Shown here: positions 61,165 through 64,000 of the stretch, piece after piece
How positions within the stretch are numbered: the stretch's first letter is position 1
How the letters are laid out: every line of letters starts with the position of its first letter
Assembly: GCF_900188005.1 (NCBI RefSeq)
Contig: NZ_FZNR01000030.1
Location: forward strand, 1-64,000
Length of the DNA stretch: 64,000 nt
Reading direction: 5' to 3'
Source: Actinoplanes regularis
GTDB lineage: Bacteria > Actinomycetota > Actinomycetes > Mycobacteriales > Micromonosporaceae
The notes under the pieces: model-generated
The model's database searches: none
What the model was told of the DNA's origin: nothing
Seen by the model: the letters and a program-made list of their open reading frames with translations, nothing else
Made by a program: the position numbers and the translations under genes

Positions 61165-61463
61165 GGTTCCTCTCCGAAGATCTTGCGATACTCCTCGCTG
61201 ACAAGGTCCCTGAGCTTGCGACCGAGTCGTGGTCACCGATCGACTCGGCGTACCGGATCTCCGCTGCCGACGGCGAGGACCAGGCCGTCGTCGCGGACGA
61301 GGACCGAGAGCCGCCGCGGTGACAGGGCGGTGTGGCTGGTGCTCGGGCGCCGGGGCAGGTGCCAGTGCAGCAGGTCGGGGGCGAAGTGCCGGAAATCCTG
61401 CTCGATGCGGTCGACGGTAGCCCTACTGAGGCGGGCGGCTGATCTCGGAGAAGTCGAGATCAA
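61161..61463 (-). pseudogene. Interrupted small gene with an in-frame stop
   Basis: The frame starting MISTSPRSAARLSRATVDRI stops at a TGA (61233-61235) after VRRVDR. Reading the same frame on gives LGRKLRDLVSEEYRKIFGEEP and a TGA overlapping the ATG of the next gene. The coupled end strongly suggests this was one 100-residue gene broken by a nonsense mutation. Function unknown. Confidence 0.5.
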
Positions 61464-61492
61464 CAGCGACGTCGGCAGTCACCGCAGAGGTG

Positions 61493-63064
61493 TCAGCTGA
61501 CCGACGGGCTGGGCAGCGGGCCGCGGTCGACGAAACTGAACGTGTAGATCGGGTCGCCGTCGCCGACCTCCTGGACGTAGAAGGCATCACCGTCCCACAG
61601 CAGGTAACCGCTGGAGTCGTTGTAGATGTAGTACGCCGGCCGGCCCTGGTCGTCCTTCTTCTCGGCGGGGATCAGCTCGAACCGTGTTCCCGGCCCAGCG
61701 AAGCATTCGGACTGGATCAGTTTCGCCGACTCCTCGGTGAGCCGGACACCGAGACACACCGGACGGTCGGGCGTCGACACGGCCAGTGACTTGAACAGGA
61801 AGTCGACGCCGGCCGGGATCAGCGCGAACTCCGACTTCTTCCCGGTGCCATCCCCGGCCTCGATCTCGGTGTAGTGCGACTCCATCGCCAGGTCCTTGTC
61901 GAGCTGGACGGAGTGGATCAGGGTCTTGCGCTTGCCGTTCCGGATGGCCTGAAGCTTCTCGAGCGGTGACAACGACCGTGCCGACGGTTTCGGCGCCGGC
62001 CGGCCCGATGCGGCACTGCCCGAGGTGGGTTCACCGGAAGCGGCGGCACTGCTGGGGGACGGTGCGCCGGTGGCCGCCCGGCTGCCACCGGGCAGGCTAC
62101 GGTTCGCCAGCCCTATGCCGGTTGCGGCGAGCACGGCGACCGCGGTGGCGAGCACGGCGACCGTACGCCCGCGCTTTGCCTTGACCGGAACCGGCGCTAT
62201 TTCCGTCGCCGCGGACGTGGCGGTGACCACCGCCGGACGTGGCGACTCGCCCGCCAGCAGCAGATCCAGCAACTCGCGGGCGGTCGGCCGGGCCTCCGGG
62301 TCCCTCGCCAGCGCCCATTCCACCGCGCGGCGCAGCGACTCCGGCACCCCGGCCAGATCCGGCTCACTGGTGAGGATGCGCATTGCCGTCCCGGCGGCCG
62401 AATCCGCGGCGAACGGGCCCCGGCCGGTCGCCGCGAACACCACGACGGCGCCCCAGGCGAAGATGTCAGCGGCCGGGGTGACCGGCCGCCCGTTGACCGG
62501 ATCGAACCGCTCCGGTGCCATGTAGGAGACCGTGCCGACCATCTGATCGGTGCGGGTGTGCTGGCTCGTGGCCTCGAACGCCCGCGCGATCCCGAAGTCG
62601 ATCACCTTGATGCCGCCGCGCGCGAACAGCACGTTGCCCGGTTTCAGATCCCGGTGGATCACCTCGGCCCCGTGGATCGCGGTCAGCGCCGTGGCGATCC
62701 CGACGGCGACACCCTGCAGCGCCGCTCCGGACAGCGGCCCCTGCTCCCGCACCTCGACCGCCAGGCTCGGCCCGTCGACATATTCCACCACCAGGTACGG
62801 CGGCTCATGATCGGGATCAGCGTCCAGCACCTCGGCGGTCGAGAACGGCGGCACCTGCTTGGCCCGGTTCACCTCGCTGCGGAACCGTCCCCGGAACTCC
62901 GCCTCGTGCGCGAACTCCGGCCGCACCATCTTGATCGCGACAAGCCGCCCACCATCACTGTCCCGGCCCAGGTAAACGGTGCCCATGCCGCCTTCACCGA
63001 GCCGTCCGACCAGCTCGTACCGGCCGAGCCTGGCCGGGTCTCCCGGGCGCAGCGGCATGCTCAT
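61493..63064 (-). CDS. Pkn-type Ser/Thr protein kinase with a single membrane segment
   Basis: 523 residues. Kinase domain about 10-275: Gly-loop LGEGGMGTVYLG, AIKMV Lys, catalytic HRDLKPGN, DFG in VIDFGIARAF, and SYMAPERF. About 300-340 hold a basic stop-transfer (AKRGRT) and one hydrophobic segment; the outside part (about 345-523) is an Ala/Ser/Pro linker then a globular domain (KLQAIRNGKRKTLIHSVQLDKD, in parts) of unknown fold. ATG at 63064 with AAGGAGACGG ribosome-binding site. Sensor ligand unknown. Confidence 0.93.
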   Translation of the reverse strand: MSMPLRPGDPARLGRYELVGRLGEGGMGTVYLGRDSDGGRLVAIKMVRPEFAHEAEFRGRFRSEVNRAKQVPPFSTAEVLDADPDHEPPYLVVEYVDGPSLAVEVREQGPLSGAALQGVAVGIATALTAIHGAEVIHRDLKPGNVLFARGGIKVIDFGIARAFEATSQHTRTDQMVGTVSYMAPERFDPVNGRPVTPAADIFAWGAVVVFAATGRGPFAADSAAGTAMRILTSEPDLAGVPESLRRAVEWALARDPEARPTARELLDLLLAGESPRPAVVTATSAATEIAPVPVKAKRGRTVAVLATAVAVLAATGIGLANRSLPGGSRAATGAPSPSSAAASGEPTSGSAASGRPAPKPSARSLSPLEKLQAIRNGKRKTLIHSVQLDKDLAMESHYTEIEAGDGTGKKSEFALIPAGVDFLFKSLAVSTPDRPVCLGVRLTEESAKLIQSECFAGPGTRFELIPAEKKDDQGRPAYYIYNDSSGYLLWDGDAFYVQEVGDGDPIYTFSFVDRGPLPSPSVS

Positions 63065-63348
63065 TCGGATCCGTCTCCTTCCGCTTTCGCGCCCCGGGAG
63101 TCTACCCATGCGGATCATCACGCCCCGGTGCCCGTCGAACCGACTGCTCCCGGTGCGAACGCGCCGGTGGCCGCGACCGCGGTAACGCCCCCGAGGTGGT
63201 ACTCCAGCAGGAGATCCGTTCTGAGCTGCGGTAGTGGTGTGGCTTTGTCCGTGGACGGCAAGCAGCCACCGTCGAGTCTCAGCGGTTGTTGGACTACTGA
63301 TGCTTCGGCGGTGGCTGCCGCCTGCAGAGTGGACACGGTGGGGCGCGC
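63065..63348. other. Upstream region of the kinase, no gene seen
   Basis: 284 bp between the kinase start and the IS701 fragment. A minus-strand frame (about 63118-63300) reads like a protein end but has no recognised family. The kinase promoter presumably lies here. Confidence 0.3.
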
Positions 63349-63468
63349 TTCATCCGTCCAGAGCCGCGTCGCCGGGTCCGGGACTGCGTGGCCGAGCGGC
63401 TCGCGCCACTGCCAACCAAGAACTGCTGGACCATCGCCGAACACGGCCCCCTCGATCGATGGACATGA
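63349..63468 (+). mobile_element. IS701-family transposase N-terminal fragment
   Basis: The frame reads FIRPEPRRRVRDCVAERLAP then LPTKNCWTIAEHGP, the characteristic start of IS701 transposases, before a TGA. No further transposase sequence follows; the fragment abuts the right copy of the radical-SAM-type gene by about 65 bp. Confidence 0.7.
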
Positions 63469-63532
63469 GAGGCCGAGATGGTCAGGGCCATGGGCTCGGA
63501 ACTGGCTCTCCGGGGCCTGGCAAAATCGCGGC

Positions 63533-64000
63533 ATGGGCGGTCCTGAGCTGGTCATCGTGCTGCGGTACCGCAAGGCGGTGACGTATGGCTTCCATGTGCT
63601 GCTGGGTGCGCTGGGCCAGCATGAGACCCCCACCCGGTACGAGGTGCGCTTCGGCGAGAACGTCGAGGAGACCGCCCGGCACATCCGTGCGGCCGGCGAT
63701 GTCCGTACCCTCGTGCTCTGGTCTTTCTATTCGCCGGACGCGGCGGCGCTCGCCGAGGAGTTGAAGCAGATCCGCGAGTTGGCGGACGGCCCGAACGTCA
63801 CGCACCTGGCCGGGGGAGTGCATGCGACGGCGGAGCCGGTGCAGACGCTGGACGCGGGCTGGGACCTGGCCGCGGTCGGCGAGGGCGAGTCGACCCTGCT
63901 GAGCCTGGTCGACGCCAAGGGCGACCCCACCGGGATCACCGGCCTGGCCTACCGCGACGCCACCGGCAACGTGAAGAGGACCGGCAAGGCCAGGCAGCGG
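63533..64000 (+). CDS. B12-binding/radical-SAM-type protein, right copy, cut by the window edge
   Basis: 156 codons visible, no stop. The N-terminal domain (LVIVLRYRKAVTYGFHVLLG, YEVRFGENVEETARHIRAAG, LAGGVHATAEPVQTLDAG) resembles the cobalamin-binding region of B12-dependent radical SAM enzymes. The left copy at 60107 shows that the next segment leads into a radical-SAM cysteine motif. ATG at 63533. This is likely to be the intact gene. Differences from the left copy are confined to the first 80 bp. Confidence 0.8.
   Translation, partial: MGGPELVIVLRYRKAVTYGFHVLLGALGQHETPTRYEVRFGENVEETARHIRAAGDVRTLVLWSFYSPDAAALAEELKQIRELADGPNVTHLAGGVHATAEPVQTLDAGWDLAAVGEGESTLLSLVDAKGDPTGITGLAYRDATGNVKRTGKARQR

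Noticed and set aside
1..64000. CRISPR arrays
   Set aside because: All direct repeats found are contiguous or coding; none shows identical repeats separated by unique spacers, and no cas genes are present.

Overview
The window is very GC-rich and dense in actinomycete gene families: LuxR/NarL two-component pairs, a DUF574-type methyltransferase, Pkn kinases with an FHA partner, a DUF3040 protein and F420-type oxidoreductases. A methyl-accepting chemotaxis protein next to hydroxyphenylglycine/dihydroxyphenylglycine genes suggests a motile-spore Micromonosporaceae such as Actinoplanes. That assignment is inferred from gene content, not from a marker gene.

Layout. 0.1-5 kb: ECF sigma factor with membrane partner, two arrays of one GC-rich repeat family flanking a methyltransferase, AraC regulator, F420-type oxidoreductase, and a LuxR regulator whose alpha/beta-hydrolase domain has lost its catalytic residues. 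5-9.6 kb: cytochrome oxidase subunit I, DUF3040 protein, divergent TetR/MFS pair. 9.6-24 kb: FG-GAP secreted protein, a glycoside-hydrolase-like protein fused to a membrane domain, two histidine kinase/response regulator operons, lipoprotein, acyltransferase/hydrolase pair, methyltransferase. 24.5-30.7 kb: a cell-wall module made of a three-gene operon of secreted wall hydrolases sharing a repeated C-terminal domain, divergent from a Ser/Thr kinase carrying an extracytoplasmic transglycosylase-like domain, followed by a convergent FHA protein.

32.6-45.1 kb: a glycopeptide-type precursor cassette. It has hydroxymandelate oxidase and synthase, DAHP synthase, an NB-LuxR (LAL) regulator, dpgABCD, the HpgT aminotransferase and an AroH-type chorismate mutase. 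Together these would route chorismate to 4-hydroxyphenylglycine and malonyl-CoA to 3,5-dihydroxyphenylglycine. The prephenate dehydrogenase that usually accompanies the set survives only as an N-terminal stump, and no NRPS, halogenase or glycosyltransferase is in the window.

45-54 kb: chemoreceptor divergent from an orphan sugar-binding lipoprotein, P450, phosphotransferase, DUF574 methyltransferase, Rrf2/NIPSNAP pair, SDR. 54-64 kb: a decaying zone with ISL3 and IS701 transposase remnants, a broken YnfA gene, an integrase tail and a truncated radical-SAM/B12 gene whose nearly identical copy runs off the right edge. It also holds working-looking genes: a coupled MerR/MerT-like operon with a MerR-type promoter, an SMI1/KNR4 protein, a three-S1-domain protein and a Pkn-type kinase. 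No rRNA, tRNA or CRISPR was recognised.
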